The position numbers and the translations under genes are program-made. A stretch of 64,000 bases of DNA, from positions 27,887,001 to 27,951,000 of the forward strand of contig JARKIP010000017.1 of assembly GCA_029990175.1 (NCBI GenBank). The letters run 5' to 3'. The notes below the pieces were generated by a model. That model did not search any database and had not been told where the DNA came from. It saw only the letters and a program-made list of their open reading frames with translations. Below, one piece after another: positions 23,885 through 35,461 of this stretch (the first letter of the stretch is position 1; each line of letters opens with the position of its first letter). The DNA is from Petunia secreta (taxonomy: Eukaryota; Streptophyta; Magnoliopsida; Solanales; Solanaceae).

Positions 23885-24335
23885 GTTATTACACACTATA
23901 GAAGATTTGATGCAAGCTATATTTTATTTTTACGAACGCACTATGCAACATCTCAGCTGATGTTAGTATTGTTCTGCAAGCTCCTTGTGGGAATGTAGTT
24001 ACTCATATCCTAATGTATGTCAAAGGTTCATCTGAACAGGGTCTATCATATAAGGATAAGGATCATGCAAATAATACTAGATAGTATGATGCAGACCAGG
24101 AATGATCTTCAGACTGAACATCTACTTCAAGGTATTGTCTTTGAATTGGAATTATTATGACTTGAAAAAGTAAATATAAAAGAGACATGTAGTTGGACCT
24201 TCAGCTGAGGCAGAATACCAGAAACAAAGTTGATTACATACGCACTTATAATGCTAAAGTAACTTCTCGAAGAGTTGAGATGTGAGGAGATATGCCAATG
24301 ATGGATGGACGAAAAGCTGCATGAGACTTTTAACT
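23885..24335 (+). pseudogene. Ty1/copia RNase H fragment, antisense within the unit-2 element
   Basis: The plus strand reads like the end of a copia polyprotein: a THILMYVKGSSEQGLSYKDK stretch near 24000-24055, then remnants matching the DADW and RSTSGYC-type steps, SKYK, and AEAEY near 24208. Stops and small indels break it. It lies in the opposite sense to the host element. The same piece is at 53480-53945 (plus) and at 31386-31680 (minus). Family identification is from recalled copia motifs. Confidence 0.75.
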
Positions 24336-24704
24336 CTAAATTTTCTGAAGTAAAACAGCGTCAGTATGAGGATCCAGTTCTAGTTGAATACAGACTGATA
24401 GCCAGAAGAAAACCGGAATCACCATATAGGGTTACTACTGACGGTGTTCTCATGTATAAAAGATAGACTTTGTGTTTCTGATGTTGCAGATTTACGTTGA
24501 CAGATTATGATAGAGGCACATTATTCCAAATACATTGTTCATCCAGATTCGACTAAAATGCATGATTTTAAGCAGATTTATTGGTGGGACGGAATGAAGT
24601 ATGACATAGAAGAATTTGTGGATCAATGTTCTAATTGCCAGCAAGTTAAAGTCGTGTCATCTTTCCAAAGTTTATACTTTCAGCAGATAGGTACGTATAT
24701 ATGA
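24336..24704 (+). pseudogene. Ty3/gypsy pol fragment with integrase zinc-binding domain
   Basis: The reading starts EVKQRQYEDPVLVEYR, the linker before integrase, and continues to a HHCC zinc-binding domain in the open frame 24507-24704 (H-X6-H, X28, C-X2-C, with IYWWDGMK). In an active element this domain helps integrase bind the DNA ends. An in-frame stop near 24463 breaks the upstream part, and the catalytic core is absent. It abuts the copia fragment with no LTR between, and both are antisense to the host element. A shorter version ends at about 54022. Confidence 0.85.
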
Positions 24705-24710
24705 TCAGGT

Positions 24711-25840
24711 TGCCAGCTTATCTCTGGCATTAATAGATAAATAGTGGGTTTAGTGTCGTGGCCCTAGGTTGGATCGTGAGAAAAGTGGTATCAACGCCTT
24801 AGAGATTTAGTATTACCATTCAGTATTTGGAGGAAGACTCCTCCACTTAAAGAACAAACTCATGCAGCTATTTGAATAGGAATAACCATCCTCGCACAGT
24901 CTGCTGGACTAAAGAAGATATAGCTAAATATATAATGCGGCTCAGACCTGAACTACCAAATTACCCTCTCGAGTTGCCAAACGACTGCAACTCCCGAGTT
25001 CACAACTCTATATCTTTGTCATAAGAACTACCGCCTGATGGATCAAATCAGAGGTCAAATGATGCCTCTCATTACCTTTAATAGTCCTAAACACAACATG
25101 CTTACCCGGCTACCTTGACACGCACTCTGGCTCAACACAGAGAACATTACAAGTGGCTACTAATCGCCCAAACTTAGTAGTGCCGGACAAAGAAGAGATG
25201 GCTAAAGACTGAGGATAGGAGTAATTAGAGCTTTAGGAAGCTCATCCTTTTATTTGCTTGGCTCCCAGAGCTACGCTACTTCCGAATCAGGCTAATAGAA
25301 GATCACAATTGAAAGATAGACATTAAATAAACTTTATGGAACAACATCTATGTCAATTTAACCTCCCAATAAGAAGGAAACTCTGACATTTTACCAGAAA
25401 CCCCTTTTATAACCGAAACAAGCTCATAGAATAACATGACCTTTCTAGCATTTTGAACCAAGAGGAGATACGTAGATTGAATATTACTTACTAACCGCTT
25501 TACACCGAAAGAAACAATGACACTCTCTGATGGTGATGAACTAGAATCCCATCATCCAATCAATACGGAATTCCGAGAAGAGAGGTAAACTAATTTGACA
25601 TAATAACAGAAGGTGACACAACAAAATGTCAGGCAGACAATACCGACACTCACTCCCAAATCTCTCACATTTAAACCAGATAAACTAGAAGGGTCTCAAC
25701 AATGCTACGAATAAATCATATCAGAATTTCACCCCTCTACCGCAACCGATTCTTAATAGACAACACCCAAGGGAACCAAGGAAACATGATAAGATAAACG
25801 AATTCCAGATCGATCAGAAAAATCAAATCTTACTCACATA
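24711..25840 (-). mobile_element. Non-coding internal region of the unit-2 element
   Basis: The reverse complement aligns with 13646-14690 of the unit-1 element, for example the AGGAGTCTTC stretch near 24830. No coding potential was recognised. Confidence 0.7.
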
Positions 25841-27300
25841 TAATAAAGAAGAATTGGGTCTACTACATCGGATACCTCAGCATCCTGCCAGACTGGCAGT
25901 TCATAGAACTGCATCTGCAGCTGAGCTGAGCCACTACCCTGATAATCACTTTCTGAAGAACCACTGCCACCACACTCTCAACCTCTATTGGATGGTGGCA
26001 TTTCTCTGGCTAATTGAGATCTATATGAAATCCCCTGCGACTACGCAGATACCTGATGACGAGAGAAAGGACGACTGCCTACATGCCGGAGTAAGGAAAA
26101 ACTCCCCAAAGGATAATCAAGCTCACGACAATGATAACACCTTTTCGGTGAAAATGGAAGCAGGACAGATTGATGATAGCTATAAAGAGAAAAACTGGGT
26201 CTATCTTCATGAACTACTAGCGCACTTTAAGAATTACGCTCTACCAGGTGAGATAACATGGCAGGTGATCTCCCAAAATAATCAGAACTCTTATCTCTAA
26301 ATGAGGTACCATGGTTATCCACTAGGGCCACGGGATCTCTTGCTCTCCCGCTCTAACTTATGGTATGCCTAATACCATTGAGCCATATCAACAACGACAT
26401 CAAATAAAGTCTCAATCTCAATCTCCTGAACTATCTGGGATCTCAAGGAAAAAGAAAGATTATCAATAAATCTTTGAATCTCTCGAAAGGCTCATGGACT
26501 AGTTCGAACGCATATTCAGCCATTCTATAGAATTCAATCTCATATTCTGAAACACCAACAGGCTAACCGACAGGCTACCCTATCCAATCTACTCAAACTG
26601 GCAATACTTTTCATCTCGCTCGCTACTCCAAATGAGCTTTTCCCCGAATCTAGAAGAAAGATCGAACCAAGTTAACTAAAAAGAGAGCAGTCCACCAATT
26701 CAAGGCTAGACCCCTAAAATTGGAAAGCAGAATAATCAACACCATACTGCTCGATATAATCAAGAGCCTGAAAGATACGCTAACATCATTTTATTTTAAA
26801 AAACTTACACAGGGATTATCTAATGCATTACTTAAGAATATTGGAAGGTTCAACCGCGTAAAATAATGTAACCTCTTCGAACACTCGAACCGAGCTATTA
26901 ATCGGGCTAGCTAACCAGCCAGAATAACTAGAGGCACAACACATGCTGCCTTCAAAACATACTTTACTGTGGTAATATTAAGAACTGGAATAGAAGCTCC
27001 CTGACACCGAACGTCTGCACATGCGGCAACCTGATAGGCTTCCCAGTGAATAATAGGTTCTTACGGTATCTGCGTCGCCAAGATTCTCGTAAAAGCATCG
27101 TAGAGAGCCAAGGGAACCACACGGCCCTGTTCTCTTGCCCATCGCGAGCTCGTACCGCTGGGACCTCCGTAACTAGATCGTCAGCATGATCAAAACACTC
27201 GGGGCTTCGTCAATGCTAACCCCAGGCGATACTGCTTCGTCTTGAACTCATACCGTTTGCTGATTTGTCGCACGAGGGTTCACAATTACCACGAAGGAAT
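25841..27300 (-). pseudogene. Decayed gag of the unit-2 element
   Basis: The reverse complement matches the unit-1 gag at 12189-13645. The capsid-like domain lies at about 26300-26760 and the leader at 26900-27300. Frameshifts and stops are frequent. The plus-strand open frame 25854-26300 is its antisense shadow. Confidence 0.8.
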
Positions 27301-27463
27301 TAACAAAACTACTTTTGCATCCTAAACCGACGCACGATCAGAAAAGAAGGAAGTGAAATTTCCTAAATGCCATCATAGCCTCTTGTAGATAAGTACGGAC
27401 GTCTACATACCCATCAGCGAGACTCTACTAGACACTGTCTTAGTCTAGATAGACTCTAAACTG

Positions 27464-27476
27464 GGCTCTGATACCA
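27464..27476 (-). other. Primer-binding site of the unit-2 element
   Basis: GGCTCTGATACCA is the exact complement of the initiator-Met primer site, two bases from the LTR start at 27479. Confidence 0.9.
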
Positions 27477-27478
27477 AC

Positions 27479-27714
27479 TGACACGACCCGGAGTCCCGCT
27501 AGGCTGTGCGGGCACCCGACATCCTCCCCTAGACCCGTCGGGCGAACCTTAACTAATTAAATTAGGAAAATAAATATAATCCAATTCATAAATAAAAACA
27601 AGACTTAGAAAAAGCACAGACACACTGATACCTCTAAGTTGTACAAAAGAAATTGCAGCTGACTACCCAATATACTAAGTTTAGAGCTATCCAGACTAGA
27701 CATCTGACACGACC
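27479..27714 (-). mobile_element. 5' LTR of the unit-2 element, outer part before the nested insertion
   Basis: It starts TGACACGACCC beside the primer site and breaks at ACATC (27710-27714), the target of the nested element. It resumes at 33034. Confidence 0.9.
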
Positions 27715-30361
27715 CGAAATCCAGTTAGGCCGTGCGGGCACCCGACATCCTCCTCTAGACCCGTCGGGCGAACCCTTACAAATAAAATCAGGAAAATAAA
27801 TATAACAATTCACGAATAAGGGAAAGATTTAAAAAAAACACAGACATACTGATACCTCTAAGCTGTACAAAAGAAATTACAGCTGACTACCCAACATACT
27901 AGGTTTAGGGCTATCCAGACTAGACATCTAAGAGTACAAAAGAAGACATATACCTCCTGAAGGGAGCAAAATGCAACTAAAATAATAACCAATATACTGG
28001 TGGCCATCCGGAATAAAAGCTGGCTCACCCTGACAGCTGAAGTTGTCTTCCCTCCTACACAACGTGGTGAACTCAATCCTGGAGCGAACCTGCCGAAACG
28101 AAATAGATAGACAAGAAACAAACAACAAACAAGGGGTAGTCAACAGGACTCAATAAGTGGGGCAGACTAGCCACCTCAAAGAATAGGATAGCTAGCCAGG
28201 GAGAAAAGAAATAGATAAACCAAATTTCTCTTATTTAAATTATAAAAAGGCGGAGCCAGATAACAACCTAAAATATGTCTGAAACCATAAACTCATCAAC
28301 AACCAGGAATGTAAGATAACCAAAGCATATAGGTATCCCAAACACATCAGCAATCAGAAATACATCCTGTTGCGGCGTGCAACCCGATCCATATATTTAT
28401 ACCGTTGCGACATGCAACCCAATTCATATATTTATACTGTAGCGGTGTGCAACCTGATCCATATATTTATACCGTTGCAGCGTGCAACCCGATCCCCGCA
28501 ACTCAGAATACAAGCCAGAATATATAGGCAAATAAGCAATGCACGTAGAAGCAGAACATCAGTTATGTACCACAAGTCTACACAATGGTATGAAATGAAA
28601 TGGAATGGAATGAAATAAAATGAGATGAAATGAAATGAAATATGATGCAAAGGGTCACATGTGCCCATAATCCCATCCCGAAGCGGAATACTCCTGCATT
28701 CGAGGGGAATCCAACCTGATAACCAACTGGAGCGGAATACTCCTGCTCCTGGGGCGGAATACTCCTGCACCCGATATAATATAAACCAGAGGCGGAATAC
28801 TCCTGCACTCAATATCTGACATAAGAGCGGAATACTCCTGCTCTTGGGGCGGAATCCTCCTACCCTCAATATGATACAATGGGGCGGAATCCTCCTGCTC
28901 CTGGGGCGGAATACTCCTTCACCCAATATGATATGCAATGTAATGCATATGAATGACATATAATGCGTATGAATGCAATGTGATGCAATAATAACCCTTC
29001 ACCGGGGCGGGACTCTCATCGACAGCCGGGAAGTAGATGCTAACTTACAGCCAGGGTACAATGCTCAGATTGTCAATGTAATACCAACAAAGGGACATAA
29101 CATATACTATACAATATAAATACAAAGCTAAGGCGTAATGAGTACGCCTATCGGCAGCTACACACGTAAGGAATACGTGGTAGAAAATCCACGAGGCCAG
29201 GTGCCTCCAAAGAAATGGATATAAACACTTACCTTGTTACAAAGTTAGTACAGCCACTCAATAACCGCTTTGTCCTTTGGATTCATTACCAAACGATTCC
29301 ACTGTGTTCAATAACCAGAAAAATATATCAAATTAGTCTAAAGGCTTCATTCCTCACATCTTAGGGCAATCCAGGTAGGAACCTGATACCCTATTCGCAT
29401 ACGCAATACGCAGGCCAGGCCTATGTACAGGGTTTAAGGCCACATAACCAAATTTCAAATAAATTATATTTATAAGTTGCTCATAACTCACTGAGCACGA
29501 ATGCATAATCAATTTTATTATCGGGGTCCATTTGACCCTTTAAACTATCAATTTACGTCATTAGGGCGATGTCTAATATCCCTATTTTTACCGTAAAAAT
29601 ATATTCAAACATACGCAATAAACTCAAATAATGCATTAAATTAATTACCTGCATGTTGTAGGGTGAAAATTCTACTTTTCTCCGGCCCCTTTTCTTATTT
29701 TGTGGCATTTTTTTCTTTGGTTTCTAAATTTTTCGTCTCTGCTCCATTTCCATTTTTATTGTTGCTGCTCCTTTTACTTACATATGTTGGCTAAGGGGGT
29801 CAATCCCTTTTAGCCACCGCCTTGCTTTAGATTTTTTTGTCTTTTTCCTTTTTTTTCTTTTTCTTTTAAAATTCGCTGTCACGGTAAAAATTAAAACAGT
29901 ACCCTACGATATTCGAAATAATTCCAACTTTTGCATACAAGTTATACAAAATATATGTAACATACTCACGAAGGCGGATGTCAAATCGGACTCCCGAAAC
30001 TCAAGATACGAATTTAAATGAAAAAAGTCAAATTATTTAACTTTCGGCATTTTAGCGGAAACTAGCCGAACAACATCGAAATTCACTTTCAAAAGTTCAT
30101 AATAGTCACAAATAATCATACGAACCTAACGGCGCTTTCGGATTTTGAATCAGAGCTCATTCGCCCAAAACCGAGCTCAAAAATCTCTTTTTAATATTTA
30201 TCGCCAACAAAAACTAAAACCTTCTTCCGATGCCTACCAAACGAGGTTTGATTTAGCTCAAATTTTACAGACATGTCCTAATGGACATTATGAATATTTT
30301 AAAATTATCGGCACAGCAATCGGAGTCCTAACTTCCGAAACGACTGACCGAGGTCGTTTCA
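27715..30361 (-). mobile_element. Left LTR of the mosaic element (complete)
   Basis: It is 2,647 bp, from TGACACGACC to GGTCGTTTCA. It holds four 35-bp repeat copies at about 28370-28500, the minisatellite at 28680-28960 and one copy of the 54-bp type near 28997. A complementary polypurine tract follows at 30362-30374. Confidence 0.9.
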
Positions 30362-31385
30362 TTCTCCTCCACTTAAACTCTCGTTCGTCCTCGAACGAGC
30401 CTAAGTCTAAAGCAAGATTCACGCTAATAAGAAAAGAACTTGCGCGACTTTCATAAACTATCCCACGGAATTTTTCTCCTGATTACAGAATCAAAATTAT
30501 AACACGCATATCGAACTCTTGGATAAAAACATAGCTGGATAATATCCTAACGCCATTGCCCGAGCTTATTCTGACTACACTGAGCCTTCCTCGATCACGA
30601 GAGGAGAGTTTTACATTTTTGAAACGAAGATACACCGAACTTTGAATGGGTTAACATGATTAAGTCGATAATCACCTCTTCAATATACCTTTCGATATAG
30701 AACAAGTCGATGAAACTAGGAATTAACTCACGCTTGATGCAAAAGGGAAGCTTTTGAAGTACCTTGTCATTACACACTATAAAAGATTTGATTCTTTTGA
30801 TCGATCTGGAAATGGTGTGTCCTATCATGTTTCAATGGTTTCCTTGGATGTCGTTTCTATTAAGAGTCGGTTGCGGTAGAGGGGTGAGTTTCTGATATGA
30901 GTTACTCCTGGAATTTATGATGACCCTACTAATTTATTGGGTCTAAATGTGAGAGATTTGGGAGTAAGTGTCGGTATCGTCTGCCTGGAAACTTGTTGTG
31001 CCATATTTTATTATTATATCAAATTAGTATACCTCTCTTCTCGGAATTCCGTGTTAGTAGGATAATGAGATCCCAATTCGTCACCATCAGAAAGTGTTAT
31101 CGTTTCTTCCGGTGCAAAGTGGTTAGTAAGTAATATTTGATCTATGTGTCTCCCATGGTTCAAGATGTTTGTAGAGTCATGTTATCCCACGAGCTTATCT
31201 GGGTTATAAAAGGATTTATGGTAAATTGTCAGAATTTCCTTCTTATTGGGAGGTTAAATTGGTATGGATGTTTTTCCATAAAGCTCATTTAATGTCTATT
31301 TCTTTAATTGCGAATCTTGGGCTACTTTGACTCGTAAGTAGTCTAGCTTTGGTAGCCAAGCAAATAAGAAGATGAACTTTGTTGC
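30362..31385. mobile_element. Rearranged internal DNA of the mosaic element
   Basis: Bases 30362-30790 match the region next to the polypurine tract in minus orientation (as 23481-23880). At about 30792 the match switches to plus-orientation internal DNA (as 13660-14260). The two partners share AGATTTGAT at the switch. No gene is present. Confidence 0.8.
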
Positions 31386-31680
31386 TGGTATTCTGCCTCA
31401 GCTGAAGGTCCAACTACATGTCTCTTTTATATTTACTTTTTCAAGTCATAATAATTCCAATTCAAAGACAACACCCTGAGGGAGATGTTCAGTCTGAAGA
31501 TCATTCTTGGTCTACATCATACTATCCAGTAGTAGTTGCATGATCCTTATCTTTATATGATAGACCCTGTTCAGATGAACCTTTGACATACATTAGGATA
31601 TGAGTATCTACATTCCCACAAGGAGCTTGCGGAACAACACTAAAATCAACTGAGATGTTGCATATTGCATTCGTAAAAAA
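31386..31680 (-). pseudogene. Copia RNase H fragment in the mosaic element
   Basis: The reverse complement of 53520-53830 and of 23930-24215. It carries the same AEAEY-like and GLSYKDK-like remnants and ends at an A run that abuts the partial right LTR. Confidence 0.75.
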
Positions 31681-33033
31681 GGGTTATTATTGCATCACAT
31701 TGCATTCATACGCATTATATGTCATTCATATGCATTACATTGCATATCATATTGGGTGCAGGAGTATTCCGCCCCAGGAGCAGGAGGATTCCGCCCATTG
31801 TATCATATTGAGGGTAGGAGGATTCCGCCCCAAGAGCAGGAGTATTCCGCTCTTATGTCAGATATTGAGTGCATGAGTATTCCGCCTCAGCTTTATATTA
31901 TATCGGGTGCAGGAGTATTCTACCCCAGGAGAGTTCAGGAGTATTCTGCCTCTGGTTTATATTATATCGGGTGCAGGAGTATTCCGCCCCAGGAGCAGGA
32001 GTATTCCGCTCCAGTTGGTTATCAGATTGGATTCCCCTCGAATGCAGGAGTATTCCGCTTCGGGATGGGATTACGGGCACATGTGACCCTTTGCATCATA
32101 TTTCATTTCATTTCATCTCATTTTATTTCATTCCATTCCATTTCATTTCATACCATTGTGTAGACTTGTGGTACATAACTGATGTTCTGCTTCTACGTGC
32201 ATTGCTTATTTTCCTATATATTTCTGGTTTGTATACTGAGTTGCGGGGATCGGGTTGCACGCTGCAACGGTATAAATATATGGATCAGGTTGCACACCGC
32301 TACAGTATAAATATATGAATTGGGTTGCATGTCGCAACGGTATAAATATATGGATCGGGTTGCACGCCGCAACAGGATGTATTTCTGATTGCTGATGTAT
32401 TCGGGATACCTATATGCTTTGGTTATCTTACGTTCCTGGTTGTTGATGAGTTTATGGTTTCAGACATATTTTAGGTTGTTATCTGGCTCCGCCTTTTTAT
32501 AATTTAAATAAGAGAAATTTGGTTTATCTATTTCTTTTCTCCCTGGCTAGCTATCCTATTCTTTGAGGTGGCTACCCCACTTATTGAGTCCTGTTGACTA
32601 CCCCTTGTTTGTTGTTTGTTTCTTGTCTATCTATTTTGTTTCGGCAGGTTCGCACCAGGATTGAGTTCGCCACGTTGTGTAGGAGCGAAGACAACTTCAG
32701 CTGTCAGGGTGAGCCAGCTTTTATTCCGGATGGCCACCAGTATATTGGTTATTATTTCAGTTGCATTTTGCTCCCTTCAGGAGGTATCTGTCTTTTTTTG
32801 TACTCTTAGATGTCTAGTCTGGATAGCCCTAAACCTAGTATGTTGGGTAGTCAGCTGTAATTTCTTTTGTACAGCTTAGAGGTATCAGTATGTCTGTGTT
32901 TTTTTTTAAATCTTTCCCTTATTCGTGAATTGTTATATTTATTTTCCTGATTTTATTTGTAAGGGTTCGCCCGACGGGTCTAGGGGAGGATGTCGGGTGC
33001 CCGCACGGCCTAACTGGATTTCGGATCGTGTCA
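31681..33033 (+). mobile_element. Right, partial and inverted LTR of the mosaic element
   Basis: It starts inside the LTR at GGGTTATTATTGCATC and runs to the U5 end. Against the left arm it has one additional minisatellite unit of about 64 bp near 31905-31970. The 35-bp repeats at 32245-32375 show the same base variants as those at 28370-28500. Confidence 0.9.
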
Positions 33034-35456
33034 ACATCTAAGAGTACAAAAGAAGACATATACCTCCTGAAGGGAGCAGAATGCAACTGAAATGATAACC
33101 AATAAATTGGTAGCCATCCGGAATGAAAGCTGGCTCACCCTGACAGCTGAAGTCGTCTTCGCTTCTTCACAACGTGACAAACTCAATCCTGCAGCGAACC
33201 TGCCGAAACGAAATAGACAAACAAGAAACAACCAACAAACAAGGGTGAGTCAAAAGGACTCAATAAGTGGGGCAGACTAGCCACCTCAAAGAATAGGATA
33301 GCTAGCCAGGGAGAAAAGAAACAAATAAACCAGATTCCTCTTATTTAAATTATGATAAGGCAGAGCCAGATAATAACTAGAAACACGTATGGAATCGCAA
33401 GCTATTCAACAACCAGGAACGTAAGACAGCCAGAACATATAGGTATCCCGAACACATCAACAATCAGAAATACATCCTGTTGCGGCGTGCAACCCGATCC
33501 ATATATTCGTACCGCTGCGACGTGCAACCCGGTCCATATATATATACCGTTGCGGTGTGCAACCCGATCCCCGCAACCCAGAATACGAGCCAGAAATATA
33601 TAGATAAATAAGCAATGCACGTATAAGCAGAACAGTAGTTATGTACCACAAGTCTATACAATGGTATGAAATGAGATGAAATGAAATGATGCAAAGGGTC
33701 ACATGTGCCCGTAATCCCATCCCGAAGCGGAATACTCCTGCATTCGAGGGGAATCCAATCTGATAACCAACTGGAGCGGAATACTCCTGCTCCTGGGGCG
33801 GAATACTCCTGCACCCGATATAATATAAACCAGAGGCGGAATACTCCTGCACTCTCCTGGGGCAGAATACTCCTGCACCCGATATAATGTAAACCAGAGG
33901 CGGAATACCCCTGCACTCCATATCTGACATAAGAGCGGAATACTCCTGCTCTTGAGGCAGAATCCTCCTACCCTCAATATGATACAATGAAGCAGAATCC
34001 TCCTGCTCCTGGGGCGGAATACTCCTGCACCCAATATGATATGCAATGTAATGCATATGAACGACATATAATGCATATGAATGCAATGTGATGAAATAAT
34101 AACCCTTCACCGGCGTGGGACTCTCATCAACAGCCGGGAAGTAGATGCCAACTCAAAGCCAAAGTACAATACTCAGATTCTCAATGCAATACCAATAACA
34201 GGACATAACATATAATATAGAATGTAGATCCAAAGCTAAGGAATAATGAGTATGCCCATCGACAGCTACACACGTAAGGACCACGTGGTATAAAATCCAC
34301 GAGGCTTGGTGCCTCCAAATAAATGAATATAAACACTTACCTCATCCAAAAGTTAGTACGGCTAATCAACAACCGCTTTATCCTTTGGTTTTCTTGCCAA
34401 ACGATCCCACTCTATTCAATAAGCAGAAAAATATATCAATTTAGGCTAAAGGCTTCATTCCTCACATCTTAGGGCAATCCGGTTAGGAACCTGATACCCT
34501 ATTTGCATACGCAATACGCAGGCCAGGCCTATGTACAGGGTTTAGGGTCACATAACCAAACTCCAAATGAATTAAATTTATATGTTGCCCATAACTCACT
34601 GAGTACGAATATATAATCAATTCCACTATCGGGGTCCATTTGACCCTTTAAACTATTAATTAAACTTATTGAAACGATGTCTAATATTCCAAGTTTTACC
34701 GTTGAAACATATTCAAACACACGTAATAAACTCAAATAACGCATTAAAATCATTACCTGAATGTTTCGGGGTAAAAATTCTACTTTTCTCCGGCTCTTTT
34801 CTCATTTTCTGGCAATTTTTCCATTTGCGCCTCACCTTTCCCATTTTCATTCATTTCTCTGTTTCAAATACTATCCTTAGCTAAGCTAAGGACACCGACT
34901 CATTTCTTTCTTTCCTTTTATCATTTTCTTTCTTTTTTGTCTTTTTCTCTTTTCCTTTTCTTTTATTTTCTTTTCACGACAAAAATTAAAATGGTACCCT
35001 ATAAAATTCTAAATAATTTCAACTTTTGCATACAAGTTATACAAAATATATGTAACATACTCGCGAAGGCGGATCTCAAATCGGGTTCCCGAAACTCAAG
35101 ATGCGAATTTAAATGAAAAAAGTTAAATTATTTAACTTTCGGCATTTTAGCGGAAACTAGCCGAACAACATCGAAATTCATTTTCGAAAGTTCACAAAGG
35201 TCATAAATAATCATACAAACCCAACGGCGCTTTCAGATTTTGAATCGGAGCTCATTCGGCAAAACCGAGCTCGAAAATCTCTTTTTTAATATTTATCGCC
35301 AATAAAAACTGAAACCTTCTGCCGATGCCTACCAAACGAGGTCTGATTTAGTTCAAATTTTACAGACATGTCCTAATGGACATTACGAATATTTTAAAAT
35401 TATCAACACGCCAATCGAAATCTTAATTTCCGAAACGACTGACCGAGGTCGTTTCA
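33034..35456 (-). mobile_element. 5' LTR of the unit-2 element, remainder after the nested insertion
   Basis: It starts with the second ACATC copy and continues the LTR sequence broken at 27714. The 35-bp repeats are at 33476-33575, the minisatellite at 33725-34035, and the U3 end GGTCGTTTCA at 35456. Confidence 0.9.
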
Positions 35457-35461
35457 CGTAC

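Larger units (their letters stand above)
27715..33033. mobile_element. Mosaic element with inverted LTRs and a perfect ACATC target duplication
   Basis: Both outer ends are the U5 end of the family LTR: TGACACGACC at 27715 and its inverse GGATCGTGTCA closing at 33033. The left LTR is in minus orientation (27715-30361). The right one is a partial LTR in plus orientation (31681-33033). The outer arms, about 27715-28998 and 31681-33033, are nearly perfect inverted repeats sharing private variants. Inside are segments in alternating orientation: near-polypurine internal DNA (minus), mid-internal DNA (plus) and the copia fragment (minus). ACATC occurs on both sides (27710-27714 and 33034-33038), which indicates a true integration event. 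Alternative origins are discussed in the findings. Confidence 0.88.
21590..35461 (-). mobile_element. Minus-strand gag-only LTR element in unit 2, containing a nested mosaic element
   Basis: Element body 21595-35456. Layout on the plus strand: truncated 3' LTR 21602-23480, polypurine tract, internal region with antisense pol fragments and gag, primer site 27464-27476, 5' LTR 27479-27714 resuming 33034-35456. CGTAC at 21590-21594 and 35457-35461 is a probable target duplication, although the left LTR has lost its TGACACG end and about 470 bp. Without the nested insert it is about 8.5 kb. Confidence 0.85.

Noticed and set aside
25854..26300. 148-codon plus-strand open frame
   Set aside because: It is the antisense of the decayed gag; the corresponding strand in the other elements has no conserved frame.
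27715..33033. Simple post-insertion inversion of part of a normal element
   Set aside because: That would have to place a U5 end exactly at the former U3 end beside the target copy. It is not excluded, but is less likely than integration of a rearranged molecule.
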